A stretch of 64,000 nucleotides of DNA from Clostridiales bacterium (GCA_017427465.1 JAFRST010000054.1:1-64000); one strand, 5' to 3'; positions 1 to 9,386 are shown, numbered from the stretch's first letter. The notes: generated by a model from the sequence alone, not told the origin. A program made the numbers and translations.

Positions 1-1
1 A

Positions 2-136
2 TACTTTGCCGATATAAGAACTTACACAGAGACTTGTTCCCGCAACGGCATAAGCCCTTTTGACGCGCTCTCAAGACTTATGGCCGGAAATCCTTATTCA
101 CTTGATGAGGTCCTGAGTTCTGGGGACTGTGAATAG
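2..136 (+). CDS. C-terminal end of a gene cut by the window edge, possibly an IS66-like transposase
   Basis: An open frame enters at base 2 and ends at a TAG at 134-136, giving 44 residues. The end reads RTYTETCSRNGISPFDALSR and then a short LMAGNP segment. This faintly resembles the C-terminus of IS66-type transposases, where a TETC-x-x-NG-I-x-PF pattern precedes the end, but the fragment is too short to prove it. No terminal inverted repeat or target duplication is visible after the stop. The next gene, hslO, is convergent. It could equally be the end of another protein. Confidence 0.35.
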   Translation, partial: YFADIRTYTETCSRNGISPFDALSRLMAGNPYSLDEVLSSGDCE

Positions 137-166
137 TAACCTCTATTTCAAGCGTTTTGCCAAGTA

Positions 167-1072
167 TTAGTCTTTTTTGAGCTCCGAAGGCTCGAAAACG
201 TACTTACTATTGCAGAATCTGCAGACAGTTTCAATAGGTTTGCCGTCTTTTGTTATCTCTTCGATATCGTTTTTGCCAAGTGCTGCAAGGCCTGCGAGCA
301 TTCTTTCCCTGCTGCAGTTACACTTGAACTCCACTTCGCAGCCGTCCAGATACTTAAGATCGGGATCGCCCATGAAAAGATCGATGATCTGGGCAGGCGA
401 AAAACCTTCTTTGAAAAGGAAAGATATCTCAGGGAACCCGGAAACTCTTTTCTCGAGGTAATCTATCTCATCATCTCCTGCACCGGGAAGAAGCTGCACC
501 ATAAGGCCGCCGGCTTCGCTGACATGTCCTTCTTCAAGGAGTACGCCCAGGGATACGATCGATTTGGTCTGTTCTGACTTGGCAAGATAATACGCAAAGT
601 CTTCTGCGATCTCACCTGATACCAGCTCGGATACGCCGACATAGGGTTCCTTGAGGCCGATATCTCTTACCACAGTAAGACTTCCCTTACCTACGGCAGC
701 TCCGACATTGATCTTGCCGGGCTTATGATATTCGGTAGGAATAACGGGTTCGATGGGATATGCCCTGACCTTGAATCCGAAGTCTGTAACGCATGTCATT
801 CCTTCAAGCGGTCCGTCGCCTCTGATGATCGTGGTCTGGGTATCCTTCTCATTTTTCATGGATTCGGAGATAAGAAGGGACCCCGTCATGAACCTGCCTA
901 AAGCAGCCGTCGCAGCAGGTGACATCTGATGCTTGACTCTTGCAGTCTCACACACAGCCGTTGTCCTGACACAAAGACACTTAACAAGACCGCCCAGGCC
1001 TTCGGCTCTTACTATGTGGTCTTTCTTTAGGTCTTCGGGCGCGCCCGGAACATAATACGGATTATCAGACAT
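167..1072 (-). CDS. hslO: Hsp33 redox-regulated molecular chaperone
   Basis: This is a 301-residue protein of normal Hsp33 length. Hsp33 is a cytosolic holdase that is inactive when reduced and zinc-bound, and is switched on when oxidation plus unfolding releases the zinc and forms disulfides. The four zinc cysteines are visible as CNC (residues 251-253) and CRFC (284-287). The N-terminal core carries the family-like stretch RFMTGSLLISESM near residue 60. The ATG is preceded by AAGGAAA at good spacing. It is the last gene of a minus-strand run that follows ftsEX, an M23 hydrolase and a methyltransferase, 19 bp after the methyltransferase stop. No clear intrinsic terminator follows. Confidence 0.95.
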   Translation of the reverse strand: MSDNPYYVPGAPEDLKKDHIVRAEGLGGLVKCLCVRTTAVCETARVKHQMSPAATAALGRFMTGSLLISESMKNEKDTQTTIIRGDGPLEGMTCVTDFGFKVRAYPIEPVIPTEYHKPGKINVGAAVGKGSLTVVRDIGLKEPYVGVSELVSGEIAEDFAYYLAKSEQTKSIVSLGVLLEEGHVSEAGGLMVQLLPGAGDDEIDYLEKRVSGFPEISFLFKEGFSPAQIIDLFMGDPDLKYLDGCEVEFKCNCSRERMLAGLAALGKNDIEEITKDGKPIETVCRFCNSKYVFEPSELKKD

Positions 1073-1091
1073 ATCTTTTCCTTATATAGAA

Positions 1092-1835
1092 TTACTTGCC
1101 GAACACATAGAAGATGCGTTCATCGTTATCTGACGGCTCTTCCCTGTTAAGATCTCCGAACATCGCCAGAGTCTTAAGTCCCGCATTCTTTGCCATCTCT
1201 TCGATCTCTTCGGGCAAATAACATTTCGCGGTCAGTTCGCCGTCATATCTCTCGTAAAGATCATCTTCTGTAAGCTCGAAAAGAGTCAGCTCAGCGTGAT
1301 TGATCTTATTTTCTTTGTCGTAATGATTGACCCATAACAGCGTGAAGTCATCGTAATCTTCATAGAAAACATTCCCGCCTAAAGTATCTTCGAAGTGGTG
1401 CTTTGTCGTTGCATCGAGGATAAAGACGCCGCCTTCTTCCAGGAGACCTGATACCGAGCAGAACATTTTCGCAAGACTGTCCTTATCGGTAATGTGACCT
1501 ATCGTATCCATTGTTGAGATAAAGCATCCGCATGACGGACCTTCATAGGCCGTGATGTCAGCGCATATCCAGGATACCGTGCCTGTCTCATCACCTGAAG
1601 AAGCAATGGCGAGCATGTCGGGAGAAAGATCCACACCTGTTACTTCAAAGCCTTGGGCTGCCAGATAGTCGGTGATCACTCCCGTGCCGCAGCCGAGATC
1701 TGTTACCGTCTTATCTTCAGCTTTGCAATAGTCATTGATGAGACCGAGAATATAGGGCCCCCAGGCATCAGTATCACCTGTCAGCTGAAGATCATCGTAA
1801 TGTTCGGCAAGTATGTCGTAGAAACTATCGTCCAT
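1092..1835 (-). CDS. class I SAM-dependent methyltransferase
   Basis: The protein has 247 residues. The SAM-binding motif I is clear near residues 43-52 (VTDLGCGTGV), followed by a motif II acidic strand (VTGVDLSPDML) and the later ICADI segment, as in the Methyltransf_25/11 families. The protein is cytosolic with no signal or membrane segment. The substrate cannot be told from sequence. It starts 6 bp after the stop of the M23 peptidase gene and is probably cotranscribed with the ftsEX cluster, though its ribosome site is weak, which suggests translational coupling. The link to cell division may be only positional. Confidence 0.85.
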   Translation of the reverse strand: MDDSFYDILAEHYDDLQLTGDTDAWGPYILGLINDYCKAEDKTVTDLGCGTGVITDYLAAQGFEVTGVDLSPDMLAIASSGDETGTVSWICADITAYEGPSCGCFISTMDTIGHITDKDSLAKMFCSVSGLLEEGGVFILDATTKHHFEDTLGGNVFYEDYDDFTLLWVNHYDKENKINHAELTLFELTEDDLYERYDGELTAKCYLPEEIEEMAKNAGLKTLAMFGDLNREEPSDNDERIFYVFGK

Positions 1836-1841
1836 GAAAAC

Positions 1842-3119
1842 TTAAGGCAGATAGTTTAAAGGATTCTTGGTGCTGCCGTTCTGTCGGACCTCAAAGTGGA
1901 GGTGTGCGCCGGTCGATGTACCGGTACTTCCGACTTCACCTATAGACTGGCCTGCACTTACAGTCTGGCCTTCATAAACATAGATATCTCTTGCGTGACC
2001 GTAGAGAGTTGTATAGCCGTTGCCATGATCGATAATGCAGTAGTTGCCGTATCCGGAACCGCCCTTGTTGCATCCTTCATAAGGTTCAGTTACATAGATA
2101 ACTATGCCTGCGGCTGCAGCCATTATCGTATCGCCATAACCTGCACCGATATCAATTCCGGAATGGAACTTCGTGGTGCCGTATACAGGATGTACTCTGT
2201 TACCGTAATAAGATGTGATCGATTGGCAGTATGTCGGCCATCTGAAGGAAACTCCGCCGGTTGTTTTAAAAGAATGCTCGGCGTCGTACTTAGCCTGAAG
2301 GTTCTTAATCTCCTTATCAAGGGAAGCGGCATATTCTTCGAGCTCGTCTTCTTTTGCTTCCCATGAAGCGATGTCGGTGTTAACGTCTGCAAGAGTCTCT
2401 TCGGTAGAGCCTATGAGCGAAGCCAATTCGTCAAGCTGTCTCTGCTTCTCGTCAGCTATTGCCTGCATCTCTTCAGCATACTGGAGCTTGATATCAGCCT
2501 GAAGCTCGGCATCGTCAAGAGCGACCTTGAGCGTGTCTATTGCCTGGGCATCAGCATCGGCAATAAGCGTGATAACTTCCATATTCGTAAAGAATCCGGC
2601 AATATTATCGGATTCGAGAAGAACTTCCAAAGTGGACTTGTTCTGGAATTCGAACATGATGGTGATTCTGTCAGTGAAGAGCTTCTGCTGGGCTTCAAGA
2701 TTCTCCTGCGCTTCGATAAATTCATCTAATGCAGCAGCCTTCTCTTCGAGGGCAGCCTCTAACTGGCCGGCAATGATAACATACTGTGCCTTCTGCTCCT
2801 CGTTGGCAGCGTTGAGCTTTTCGAGCTCTCCGTTAAGCTCGGATCTCTGATCCTTGAGCTCGGAAACCATGTTGGATGCCTTGTTGGCCTGTGCCCTGGC
2901 CTCGTCTCTCTTCTTCTTCGCGTCTTCGATATCCTGTTTGGTAACAGCGTTTGTGATGATCGGAACTCCTCCGACCGCTATTACATCCTTGGAAGACAGC
3001 CACGAGCTTGAAGCCGTGGAGATCAGACATACAAGCAATGCTACAAAGAACATCGCGAGCTTACGTACAAGTTTGGAACTCTTTTTATTGGTTTCCAAAG
3101 AAATTTCCTGCTGCAGCAT
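1842..3119 (-). CDS. M23 peptidoglycan hydrolase with long coiled coil (EnvC/PcsB-like FtsEX effector)
   Basis: The protein has 425 residues from the ATG at 3119. I chose this start because GAGG lies 6 bases upstream; a GTG at 3131 is also in frame but badly spaced. Order: a hydrophobic anchor or signal at about residues 20-43, a long heptad-rich coiled coil at about 60-280, then a C-terminal LytM/M23 zinc peptidase domain. The M23 motifs are present: HSGIDIG, the HGNGYTTLYGH segment and HLHFEVR, so it should be catalytically active on peptide cross-links. Its place directly after ftsE and ftsX is the expected one for the hydrolase that FtsEX activates through a coiled coil. In streptococci that partner (PcsB) has a CHAP domain; here it is M23, as in EnvC. 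Confidence 0.92.
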   Translation of the reverse strand: MLQQEISLETNKKSSKLVRKLAMFFVALLVCLISTASSSWLSSKDVIAVGGVPIITNAVTKQDIEDAKKKRDEARAQANKASNMVSELKDQRSELNGELEKLNAANEEQKAQYVIIAGQLEAALEEKAAALDEFIEAQENLEAQQKLFTDRITIMFEFQNKSTLEVLLESDNIAGFFTNMEVITLIADADAQAIDTLKVALDDAELQADIKLQYAEEMQAIADEKQRQLDELASLIGSTEETLADVNTDIASWEAKEDELEEYAASLDKEIKNLQAKYDAEHSFKTTGGVSFRWPTYCQSITSYYGNRVHPVYGTTKFHSGIDIGAGYGDTIMAAAAGIVIYVTEPYEGCNKGGSGYGNYCIIDHGNGYTTLYGHARDIYVYEGQTVSAGQSIGEVGSTGTSTGAHLHFEVRQNGSTKNPLNYLP

Positions 3120-3127
3120 AATCCGCC

Positions 3128-4024
3128 TCACACCTTGACATACTTTCTGACTGAGATGCCGCTTCCTACAGCACCTATTATCAATCCCATTACTACCAGT
3201 ATAAACAGGTCATGCCATACGATGGTTCTAGTCGGCACCAAAGCATAGAAACTCGAATAACCGATGGAACTCATGGCCTTAAAATAGATCTGTCTGTATA
3301 CAAGGATCGTAATGGCCCACGAACAAAGAGCGCTGAACAAACCTACGATCGCGCCTTCAGTAATATAAGGCAATCTGATGTAGTTGTTGGTAGCGCCTAC
3401 AAACTTCATTATCTCGATCTCGGAAGCTCTTGAGTAGACCGAGATACGTACCATGTTGGATATGATGAACAAAGCAATTACAAACAAAACAATAAATGTG
3501 GCTGCCGTAGTCAGGTTAACTATCCTGGAAGCCTTGGTAAGGAAAGCCATAACGTTGCTCTCCTGTGATACCTTTGATACGCCTGTATAAGTTGCGATCT
3601 CCGCGCAGACTTCATTCGCGATACCCGGATCAGAGAGGCGGATGCTGAATGTATAAGGCAGATAAAGGTCGTAATCGAAATCATCTAAGATGGAAGCAGA
3701 AGAACCGAGATTGGACTTAAAGCTCAGGTAATTCTCTTCCGGAGTAGCCATCGTGTACTCGAGGATATTCGGATTGGAAGCGAGCTGCTCCGTTACGAAC
3801 GCCCTCTCTTCTTCAGAGCACTGGAGCTTCATATAGACTTCGACAGGCGGTCTCTGGGACAGCTTGGTCATGATGGTCCTCGCATTGACCGAGAACATGT
3901 AGAACGCGCCCATGATAACGAGCATGAGCATAATCGTTGAGATGGAAGCGATAGTAACAAGCGGATGTCTGATGATTCCGCGGAAACCTTCCCTGATTGA
4001 ATTAATAAATGCTCTTCCGGTCAT
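3128..4024 (-). CDS. ftsX: cell division ABC-like permease FtsX
   Basis: The protein has 298 residues, typical of FtsX. It has one N-terminal membrane segment (about 22-45), an extracytoplasmic domain (about 46-165), and three more membrane segments in the C-terminal half, as in the FtsX/MacB fold. Family features include the EIEIMKFVGATNNYIRLPY segment before transmembrane helix 3. FtsX does not transport. It passes ATP-driven movement of FtsE across the membrane to a peptidoglycan hydrolase. Its start overlaps the ftsE stop (ATGA), and the M23 gene starts 9 bp after its stop, so the three should be made together. Confidence 0.95.
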   Translation of the reverse strand: MTGRAFINSIREGFRGIIRHPLVTIASISTIMLMLVIMGAFYMFSVNARTIMTKLSQRPPVEVYMKLQCSEEERAFVTEQLASNPNILEYTMATPEENYLSFKSNLGSSASILDDFDYDLYLPYTFSIRLSDPGIANEVCAEIATYTGVSKVSQESNVMAFLTKASRIVNLTTAATFIVLFVIALFIISNMVRISVYSRASEIEIMKFVGATNNYIRLPYITEGAIVGLFSALCSWAITILVYRQIYFKAMSSIGYSSFYALVPTRTIVWHDLFILVVMGLIIGAVGSGISVRKYVKV

Positions 4025-5436
4025 TATTCTTCATCCTCCGGGAAAAGGTCTATATCGCTGCCGGGCTGGAAATCAGTCCTTCTGACCTTTTTCTTCTTAT
4101 CAAGTTTTTCCTGACGCTTTGCTTCCTTCTGGGCAAGCTTCTCCTCGCGCATCTTGCGCTTCTGGTCACGCCTAAGCTCTTTGGAATCGTCAGTCTCTTC
4201 ATCAACGAAATCATCATCACCGTCAGAAGTGATATCAGGATCGAGATCAGGATCAGCGGGCCTGCTCTCATAGGCTTCAGCCGGAATGACAGGAGCTTTC
4301 CCGGGCTTCTCATCTCCGAATGCTACAAAGCTCTCTTCGATCGGATTCTTGATCTCTGTGACCTGGGCTTCAGCAGGCGCTTCTAAGGTCACTTCTTCTG
4401 CCGCAACAGGCTCCTCTTTGATCTCTACGGCTTCTTCTGTGATTATCTCTTCAGGAAGATCCGTGATCTCTTCTACAGGTTCAGAAGGAGCAACAACCGG
4501 TTTTTCTTCGCCTATAAAGAACGATTCTTCCGGAATGTTTGCGGGTTCTACAGGCGCATATGCCGGAGCTGAGGATGTGTCTTCACCGAAAACAACACCT
4601 CTTACGGGTGATACGACAGCAGCAGATCCGTAACCCGGATCGTCGTAACCGTCGTTATATTCTTCGTCATCACCGAAGGCAACACCGTTGTTGGAAACTT
4701 CGCGATTAGTAACAACGGAAGCTTGCGGCATGTAGGCTTCATGATTTTCAACTTCACCCTTGTATCCGCTCTTCTTCTCGTCTCTTGCGATAAGTCCGTC
4801 TTCGATCTCGATAACTCTCTGCTTCATTCGGTCAACCATTGCGCTGTCGTGTGTGCAGATGATAACCGTAGTGCCGCCGTTTCTGTTGATCTCAAGGAGC
4901 ATGGCCATGATGGCTTCTGATGTCTCAGGGTCAAGGTTACCCGTAGGCTCGTCTGCAACAATAAGGCTCGGGTTATTTACCATCGCTCTTGCGATAGCGA
5001 CTCTCTGCTGCTCACCGCCTGATAATTCCTGCGGGTAGCATTCAGCCTTGTCCTTAAGACCTACAACGGATAAGCAGATCTGGACAGTATTCATGAGGCT
5101 CTGCTTCGGGACACCGATGATCTCGCCTGCGAAAGCGACATTCTCGGCTACTGTCTTGGTCTCGATCAGACGGAAATCCTGATAGATCATGCCGATCTTG
5201 CGTCGCAAATAAGGTACGAGCGCACGGCTCATATGTGAAATGTCGAAGTTATCGATTGTAACTTTGCCTGAAGTGGGCCTTTCTTCGCAAGTGATGCACT
5301 TAAGAAGGGTCGATTTGCCTGATCCTGATTTACCTATAATGAAGACGAACTCGCCGTCTTCGATTGTAAAGCTTACGCCCTTGAGGGCTTCAACTCCTGA
5401 TTTATATGTTTTCTCTACGTCAAAAAAATCTATCAA
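4024..5436 (-). CDS. ftsE: cell division ATPase FtsE with a long charged C-terminal extension
   Basis: The protein has 470 residues, whereas FtsE is usually about 225-230. Residues 1-225 are a complete ATPase with Walker A GKSGSGKST, signature LSGGEQQRVAIARA and Walker B LIVADEPTGNLD. The remaining 240 or so residues are low-complexity: acidic and rich in Glu, Pro and Val, with the last 55 residues strongly basic and helical (KRKMREEKLAQKEAKRQEK) before an acidic end. There is no stop or frameshift between the parts, and the downstream ftsX overlap is intact, so the tail belongs to the protein. It sits 5 bp after the PucR-type regulator gene. Confidence 0.93.
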   Translation of the reverse strand: MIDFFDVEKTYKSGVEALKGVSFTIEDGEFVFIIGKSGSGKSTLLKCITCEERPTSGKVTIDNFDISHMSRALVPYLRRKIGMIYQDFRLIETKTVAENVAFAGEIIGVPKQSLMNTVQICLSVVGLKDKAECYPQELSGGEQQRVAIARAMVNNPSLIVADEPTGNLDPETSEAIMAMLLEINRNGGTTVIICTHDSAMVDRMKQRVIEIEDGLIARDEKKSGYKGEVENHEAYMPQASVVTNREVSNNGVAFGDDEEYNDGYDDPGYGSAAVVSPVRGVVFGEDTSSAPAYAPVEPANIPEESFFIGEEKPVVAPSEPVEEITDLPEEIITEEAVEIKEEPVAAEEVTLEAPAEAQVTEIKNPIEESFVAFGDEKPGKAPVIPAEAYESRPADPDLDPDITSDGDDDFVDEETDDSKELRRDQKRKMREEKLAQKEAKRQEKLDKKKKVRRTDFQPGSDIDLFPEDEE

Positions 5437-5441
5437 TTTGG

Positions 5442-6548
5442 TTACCTGATCTTGTTGTCATTGGTATCGTTAAGATAGTCGATGTAGGTCCTTACCATGG
5501 TCGCCATCTTAAAGAGCACCGCGTCATCAAATTTTCTCAAGTCAAGACCTGTCTTGGTCTTCACCTTTTCGAGTCTGTATACAAGCGTATTTCTGTGAAC
5601 GAACAGTTCTCTTGAAGTCTCTGAACCGTTCAGGTCGTTTGCAAAGAATGTATCGATAGTCGTTCTGGTCTCCTCATCGAGCTGCTTGAATGCTTCGTTC
5701 GGGAAGACCTCTCTGATGAACATCTCACAAAGAGGCTTAGGAAGCTGGTAGATAAGTCTTCCGAGACCCAATTTGTCATATCTGGACAGATCGGATTCGC
5801 CGTCGAAGATCTTGCTGACCTTAAGAGCTGTCATCGCATCAGAATAAGACTTGCTTATATCCATGAAAGATCCTACGACAGAACCTACTGCGACCTTCGC
5901 CTTGCAGCCTTCGGAAGTAAGGCATGCCAGTACGGACTGGGATGTCTCTTCGATGAAGCTGTCTCTGGATTCTTCACTTACCTGCGATTCGAGAGCATCA
6001 ATGATAACGATCGCAGTCGTGTCATCCATGGAGATAACAGTAGCAACATCAGAATCCGTATAGAGGTTCTGCAGGATCTCGAATGCCTCAGCGCTCTGCT
6101 CGGAAGCAGTTCTTACGACGATAACGAGTCTGGGATCATTGCAGTCGATCTTATATCCTCTTGCGATCATCGGGATCTCATTGCGGATCTCGTTGTCGAG
6201 CAATACATTACGGATAAAGATAGCCTTCTCGGCATCGGTGCCCTTCTCCTTAACAAGAGTCTTCATCCATTCTGCAATGAGCTGGAGTGAGATCTTGGCA
6301 TCAGGATCGGTGCTCTCAATATAAAGAATGTACTTTAACTGTTCGCCGATAAAGACTTTGAGGTATGTTCTGTCTGCTGTGGAAGCGAAAAGGTTATCTG
6401 AAGATATAACCGCTCTGAAGGAAGGATCGCTCTCTTCTTCCCCGATCTCATTCGTGGCAGCCAATATTCTTCCGGCCGTGTCAATAACTCCGCAATTGGC
6501 GGGAATGATGGTTTTGACCTGACGCATACATTTCTTTATCTCTTCCAT
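5442..6548 (-). CDS. PucR/CdaR-family transcriptional regulator
   Basis: The protein has 368 residues from the ATG at 6548. That start has GAGGTGG six bases upstream; a longer frame to 6584 lacks a ribosome site. The C-terminus holds the PucR-type helix-turn-helix (VHRNTLVYRLEKVKTKTGLD), and the middle holds a degenerate GGDEF-like CdaR domain (KVAVGSVVGSFMDISKSYSDA). CdaR-type regulators usually control sugar-acid or purine use. Here the gene directly precedes ftsE with a 5-bp gap, so it is either part of a division operon or the operon is read through from it. The ligand cannot be told from sequence. Confidence 0.85.
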   Translation of the reverse strand: MEEIKKCMRQVKTIIPANCGVIDTAGRILAATNEIGEEESDPSFRAVISSDNLFASTADRTYLKVFIGEQLKYILYIESTDPDAKISLQLIAEWMKTLVKEKGTDAEKAIFIRNVLLDNEIRNEIPMIARGYKIDCNDPRLVIVVRTASEQSAEAFEILQNLYTDSDVATVISMDDTTAIVIIDALESQVSEESRDSFIEETSQSVLACLTSEGCKAKVAVGSVVGSFMDISKSYSDAMTALKVSKIFDGESDLSRYDKLGLGRLIYQLPKPLCEMFIREVFPNEAFKQLDEETRTTIDTFFANDLNGSETSRELFVHRNTLVYRLEKVKTKTGLDLRKFDDAVLFKMATMVRTYIDYLNDTNDNKIR

Positions 6549-6662
6549 GGTTTCCACCTCTTCAAGATATAAATACAAACGCACATAAAACGCTACACTA
6601 AATCATATTATTTTTCTTAAAAAGGTGCAAGTAATGGCGCAATCTGACACTTATTTGCCACA

Positions 6663-6702
6663 TAAAAAGAGACCGTGAACTCTTTTGAAGAATTCACGGT
6701 CC
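6663..6702 (-). terminator. intrinsic terminator after the sugar-ABC ATPase gene
   Basis: A 9-bp perfect stem (GACCGTGAA at 6671-6679 with TTCACGGTC at 6693-6701) is followed, in the minus direction, by a T-run at 6664-6668. It lies about 27 bp after the stop of the 6729-7844 gene and separates it from the PucR-type regulator. Confidence 0.9.
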
Positions 6703-6728
6703 CTATTTGAGGTTCCAGATTATTTCTA

Positions 6729-7844
6729 TTAGGAAATGATGCTCTGCTCTGTATCCTTATCGAAGAGGTGGATACGGTTAGAGTCAACTGCGAGGTCAAC
6801 AACCTGACCAACTGCAGACTGAGATGTTGTAGGGTCAACGCGGCATGTGAGCGGAAGTGATCCGTTAACTGTGACATAGAGGTATGTCTCAGCACCGAGC
6901 ATTTCGACGACGTCAACGTCAGCTGTGAATGCAGACTCAGGGTGATCTGTAACGTATGTAATATCGTCTGTGATTGCCTCAGGTCTTACACCGAAGATAA
7001 CTTCCTGACCGTCGCGCTCCATAACTTCCTCAACAGCATATCTCTCAGGAAGCTTGATTGTAACGTTCTCGAAAGAAACGAATACATCAGAACCTTCAAC
7101 GTTGATAACTGCATTGATGAAGTTCATAGGAGGCATTCCGATGAAACCTGCAACGAATGTGTTAACCGGGTTGTCATAGAGCTCCGTAGGAGAGTCAACC
7201 TGCTGGATGAAACCATCCTTCATAACAACGATTCTGGTACCCATGGTCATAGCTTCTGTCTGGTCGTGGGTAACGTAAACGAATGTTGTCTTAAGTCTGT
7301 GGTGGAGCTTTGTGATCTCAACACGCATCTGTACACGGAGCTTAGCGTCCAAGTTGGAGAGAGGCTCGTCCATGAGGAAGACCTTAGGGTCACGTACGAT
7401 AGCACGGCCGAGAGCAACTCTCTGACGCTGACCACCGGAGAGAGCCTTAGGCTTTCTGTCGAGGAGGTGCTCGATCTCGAGGATCTTAGCTGCTTCCTGA
7501 ACACGGCGGTTGATCTCGTCCTTAGGCATCTTTCTGAGCTTGAGAGCGAATGCCATGTTGTCACGAACTGACATGTGAGGATAGAGAGCGTAGTTCTGGA
7601 AAACCATTGCGATGTCTCTGTCCTTAGGGAGTACGTCGTTTACGCAACGATCGTCAATGTAAATCTCACCTTCTGAAATATCTTCGAGACCGGCAAGCAT
7701 ACGGAGTGTTGTAGACTTACCGCATCCTGAAGGTCCTACGAGGATGACGAATTCCTTATCTGCTACATCAAGATTAAAATCTGAAACTGCAACTACGCCG
7801 CCCTCATACTTTTTGTAAACGTGCTGGAAAGATAAACTTGCCAT
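6729..7844 (-). CDS. ugpC: sugar ABC transporter ATP-binding protein, UgpC/MsmX/MalK type
   Basis: The protein has 371 residues. Walker A is GPSGCGKST, the signature is [14 protein letters not shown], and Walker B is [16 protein letters not shown]. After about residue 240 there is the TOBE/regulatory C-terminus typical of MalK, UgpC and MsmX. This family supplies the ATPase for carbohydrate importers, and in Bacillota one such ATPase often serves several permease systems. It stands alone, bounded by its own terminator and by the divergent arg operon, with no permease or binding protein nearby. The permease pair at 57946-60190 lacks an ATPase and is one candidate client. An extended -10 (TGATACTAT, complement of 7898-7906) lies in its leader. 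Confidence 0.93.
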   Translation of the reverse strand: MASLSFQHVYKKYEGGVVAVSDFNLDVADKEFVILVGPSGCGKSTTLRMLAGLEDISEGEIYIDDRCVNDVLPKDRDIAMVFQNYALYPHMSVRDNMAFALKLRKMPKDEINRRVQEAAKILEIEHLLDRKPKALSGGQRQRVALGRAIVRDPKVFLMDEPLSNLDAKLRVQMRVEITKLHHRLKTTFVYVTHDQTEAMTMGTRIVVMKDGFIQQVDSPTELYDNPVNTFVAGFIGMPPMNFINAVINVEGSDVFVSFENVTIKLPERYAVEEVMERDGQEVIFGVRPEAITDDITYVTDHPESAFTADVDVVEMLGAETYLYVTVNGSLPLTCRVDPTTSQSAVGQVVDLAVDSNRIHLFDKDTEQSIIS

Positions 7845-8225
7845 ATCTTATTAACCTCCAAAATTGTGCCCACCCGAGGGGCAAGATAACTACGAGAATA
7901 GTATCAAACCGCTTATTTGTTTACTATATGACACATTTCCCAAAAATGATTTGAGTAATTTGGCATAGTAATTTGCGTTGCTTGGCGAATATATCAAATA
8001 AGCTGGAGACAATTTGTGTGTGTTGTACAAGAAAAAGCGGCAAATTAAGCAAAATAAGGCATTTTTCGGTGTTTTGGGCATTGTGCAATATATCTTTCCG
8101 GGCTCTGAACACCTACTATTTTTGTTACCTTTTGATTACTAAAAGGGTTAACCGGGAGATCTTGCGGACAGTTTTGAGATAATAAGCACGGTGAATACTT
8201 CGGATATATATATGTATTTAATATA

Positions 8226-8254
8226 TTGACTTTTGAATTTTTATGCATTATATT
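8226..8254 (+). promoter_or_regulatory. promoter of the arg operon
   Basis: The -35 is TTGACT (8226-8231) and the -10 is TATATT (8249-8254) with a 17-bp spacer, a close match to the housekeeping sigma consensus. It lies about 55 bp upstream of the argC ATG. Confidence 0.75.
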
Positions 8255-8258
8255 GCAT
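8234..8258 (+). promoter_or_regulatory. ARG-box-like operator overlapping the arg promoter
   Basis: TGAATTTTTATGCA at 8234-8247 matches 13 of 14 positions of the ArgR/AhrC core TGAAT-W4-ATTCA. It fills the spacer of the promoter. Next to it and sharing bases, 8243-8258 is a perfect 5-bp dyad ATGCA-N6-TGCAT covering the -10. An arginine-dependent repressor bound here would block the polymerase. The overlap of the two half-matches is tighter than classical tandem ARG boxes, so whether there are one or two sites is uncertain. Confidence 0.6.
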
Positions 8259-8307
8259 AAACTAACATCGGGGCAGATTTCCTTTGCCCCTACCGGAGGC
8301 TTAAATT

Positions 8308-9384
8308 ATGGCAGTTGAAGAATCTGTAAAGTACGTATCTATCATCGGATCAACAGGATATGTGGGAGCAGAACTCGTAAGAGGTTTTGCAGGCCACCCC
8401 TTCTTCAGATTCCGACACCTCACAAGCCAGACATTTGCAGGCAAGCCTTATTCAGACATCTATCCTGAGTTCAGGGGCATCGTAGATAACGAATGCGAAG
8501 ATCTCCCTTATGAGGAAGTAGCCAAAGATTCAGATCTTGTCATCACGGCTCTTCCCCACGGAGTATCCGCAAAGATCGTTCCCACGCTTCTTTCTGAAGG
8601 CGTAAAGGTTATAGACCACAGCGGCGACTTCAGATACAAGGATCTTGCAACATATGAGAAGTCATATAAGCTTACCCACCCCAATCCGGATCTTCTGAAG
8701 GATGCAGTCTACGGACTTCCCGAGTTCTACAGGGAGCAGCTTAAGACAGCTAACCTCGTGGCAAATCCCGGATGCTATCCCACATGCTCACTTATCGCTC
8801 TGGCTCCTTTCCTCAAGGAACACCTTATTGAGGAAGATTCGATTATCATCGATGCCACATCAGGCGTAAGCGGCGCAGGAAGAAAGGCAGATCTCGCATA
8901 TGCTTTCTGCGAACTTGATGAATCATTCAAGCCCTACGGAGCTGTAGGCCACCGTCATACGACAGAGATCTCCGAGCAGTGCTCTTTCCTCGCAGGAAAG
9001 AATCCCGGAGACATCAACGTAACCTTCACTCCCCACTTAGCTCCCTTCAAGCGCGGAATGCTCGCAACGGTCTATGCAAAGCCCTCTAAGGCTTTCGCGG
9101 ATGTATCATCCGAGAAGATCAACGCTATATATAATGAGTTTTATAAGGGTGAGACTTTCGTAAGAGTCCTCCCAGGCAAGACATTACCTGATATCAAGGC
9201 AGTTGCCTGCTCGAACTACATCGATGTCAACGGTGTGTTTGATCCTGAGACAGGAGTCATCAAGCTCTTCACCGCACAGGATAATCTCGGCAAAGGCGCT
9301 GCTCTTCAGGCGATCCAGGCAGCAAACGTAATGTTCGGCTTCGAAGAGACAGCCGGACTTAAGAATATCGTAAGAGGTATCTGA
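8308..9384 (+). CDS. argC: N-acetyl-gamma-glutamyl-phosphate reductase
   Basis: The protein has 358 residues. It catalyses NADPH-dependent reduction of N-acetylglutamyl phosphate to the semialdehyde, the third step of arginine synthesis. The N-terminal nucleotide-binding loop is [10 protein letters not shown]. The catalytic cysteine sits in NPGCYPT, and [11 protein letters not shown] is the conserved segment near the active-site histidine. It is the first gene of argC-argB-argD-argF-GNAT, with GGAGG 10 bases upstream of the ATG and a promoter with an ARG-box-like site before it. Confidence 0.96.
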   Translation: MAVEESVKYVSIIGSTGYVGAELVRGFAGHPFFRFRHLTSQTFAGKPYSDIYPEFRGIVDNECEDLPYEEVAKDSDLVITALPHGVSAKIVPTLLSEGVKVIDHSGDFRYKDLATYEKSYKLTHPNPDLLKDAVYGLPEFYREQLKTANLVANPGCYPTCSLIALAPFLKEHLIEEDSIIIDATSGVSGAGRKADLAYAFCELDESFKPYGAVGHRHTTEISEQCSFLAGKNPGDINVTFTPHLAPFKRGMLATVYAKPSKAFADVSSEKINAIYNEFYKGETFVRVLPGKTLPDIKAVACSNYIDVNGVFDPETGVIKLFTAQDNLGKGAALQAIQAANVMFGFEETAGLKNIVRGI

Positions 9385-9386
9385 TT

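Larger units (their letters stand above)
7845..8307. other. divergent intergenic region between the ABC ATPase gene and argC
   Basis: This is 463 bp of AT-rich DNA with no convincing gene. On the minus side there is a ribosome site (GAGG upstream of 7844) and a possible extended -10 at 7898-7906 with a weak -35. On the plus side it holds the argC promoter and ARG-box-like operator at 8226-8258. The middle (about 7930-8200) shows nothing I can name. Short frames there have no ribosome sites. Confidence 0.6.

Noticed and set aside
6942..7571. 209-residue plus-strand frame
   Set aside because: It is antisense to the well-supported ABC ATPase gene, has no ribosome site and shows no family pattern.
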